From: Neocallimastix lanati (nom. inval.)
Lineage: Eukaryota; Neocallimastigomycota; Neocallimastigomycetes; Neocallimastigales; Neocallimastigaceae
NCBI GenBank assembly: GCA_016946835.1
Contig: JACVTC010000071.1
Coordinates: forward strand, 725,001 to 755,000
Length of the DNA: 30,000 bases
Direction: 5' to 3'
Shown here: piece after piece, positions 29,291 through 30,000 of the stretch
How the letters are laid out: every line of letters begins with the position of its first letter
Position numbering within the stretch: position 1 is the first letter of the stretch
Position numbers and translations under genes: made by a program
The notes under the pieces: generated by a model
Told to the model about the DNA's origin: nothing
The model's database searches: none
The model's input: only the letters and a program-made list of their open reading frames with translations

Positions 29291-30000
29291 ATTAAAAATT
29301 GAAAAATATTAACAGGATAATATTTTACAATTATTAAACCATAATTATTGAATATATTTAAAATTTTTAAAGAGTGAATTCAACATTCATAACAATTGGT
29401 TAAATTAAGAATACATAATATCTATTTACATTATATTATCACATTTGAAATTTCAGTTTCTTAAAGAACTTGTTAAATAATTTTTATTAAGAGAATTTAT
29501 TATTTTATTATTCTCCATATTTTGTAAATTTTTTTTTTTTTTTTTAAACTTTTTTAAAAATTTGTTAAATAATTATCCAAATTCATAATGAAATATGCAT
29601 ATATTCTTTTTTTAATATTGTAAATTTATTTTTATAAATATAATACTCATATATAATACTAATCCTATTGATAATTATTTGTAATTTTAAAAATATTATT
29701 ATCAAAATCAATAATAAATTATTTATTTGAGTTTGAAAATTCAATAATTTTAAAATTAATATATATAGTTTTTGGTACTCATGAAGCAAAAGTAAAGATT
29801 TTGCGGAAAATTTATATATTACTTTAAATCCAAATTGGTTAAAATTTGTCTTAACTTTATAACTTGTAATAGGGCATTCATAAGAGTTTTAAGATTTGAA
29901 TTGTTAATGTTTAATAATTAAATAAATAGGGGAATCTTTAGGAATACTATTTTAATTAAATTAAAATTAATATCTATATACTGTTGCATGTGATTGATGA
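29291..30000. other. A/T intergenic region, no supported gene
   Basis: Only short minus-strand scraps are open, such as KIIEFSNSNK and FIIDFDNNIFKITNN (about 29745-29670). They may be worn ankyrin-family sequence, but this is weak. The 68-codon open frame at 29583-29789 (-) is Ile/Leu-rich and not convincing. Confidence 0.4.

Overview
The window is a stretch of nuclear chromosome from what looks like an anaerobic gut fungus (Neocallimastigomycota). Intergenic DNA is almost entirely A and T, with long homopolymers and microsatellites. Coding sequence stands out by its higher GC content and by its use of AT-ending codons. One gene encodes a secreted hydrolase with two Cys-rich fungal dockerins, the domain these fungi use to load enzymes onto their cellulosome. 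Genes carry short GT-AG introns. No genus can be named from the sequence alone.

Left part (1-2.9 kb): the 3' part of a frameshifted non-LTR retrotransposon (LINE), followed by a poly(A) run, a hairpin and a 68-codon open fragment on the minus strand. At 4.5-5.7 kb lies a minus-strand dead copy of the dockerin hydrolase. The intact gene is at 9303-10517 (+). Between and after them are low-complexity DNA, a 56-bp inverted repeat (7411-7537), a small LINE 3' relic (11.7 kb) and several GC-richer decayed islands (7.8, 12.1-12.4, 12.64-12.95 and 13.8-14.4 kb).

Right part (16.48-27.70 kb): a direct tandem duplication of a unit of about 5.6 kb. Each unit carries a four-exon gene for a four-helix membrane protein of unknown family, then a two-exon gene for a 780-residue class C-like seven-helix receptor whose ectodomain resembles a bacterial sugar-type solute-binding protein, then the 3' end of a minus-strand ankyrin-repeat gene. 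Both receptors are intact and are about 93% identical by hand count. The four-helix gene is intact in unit A and dead in unit B. The ankyrin gene continues, heavily broken, from 27.4 to about 28.6 kb, which marks unit B as joined to the original right flank.

Functional reading: the hydrolase probably attacks ester bonds in plant cell wall as part of the cellulosome (inference). The receptors probably sense extracellular small molecules, perhaps sugars (inference from domain architecture). Comparing the two units also shows three local differences, each ending in a perfect palindrome or inverted repeat, which suggests fold-back template-switch mutation.
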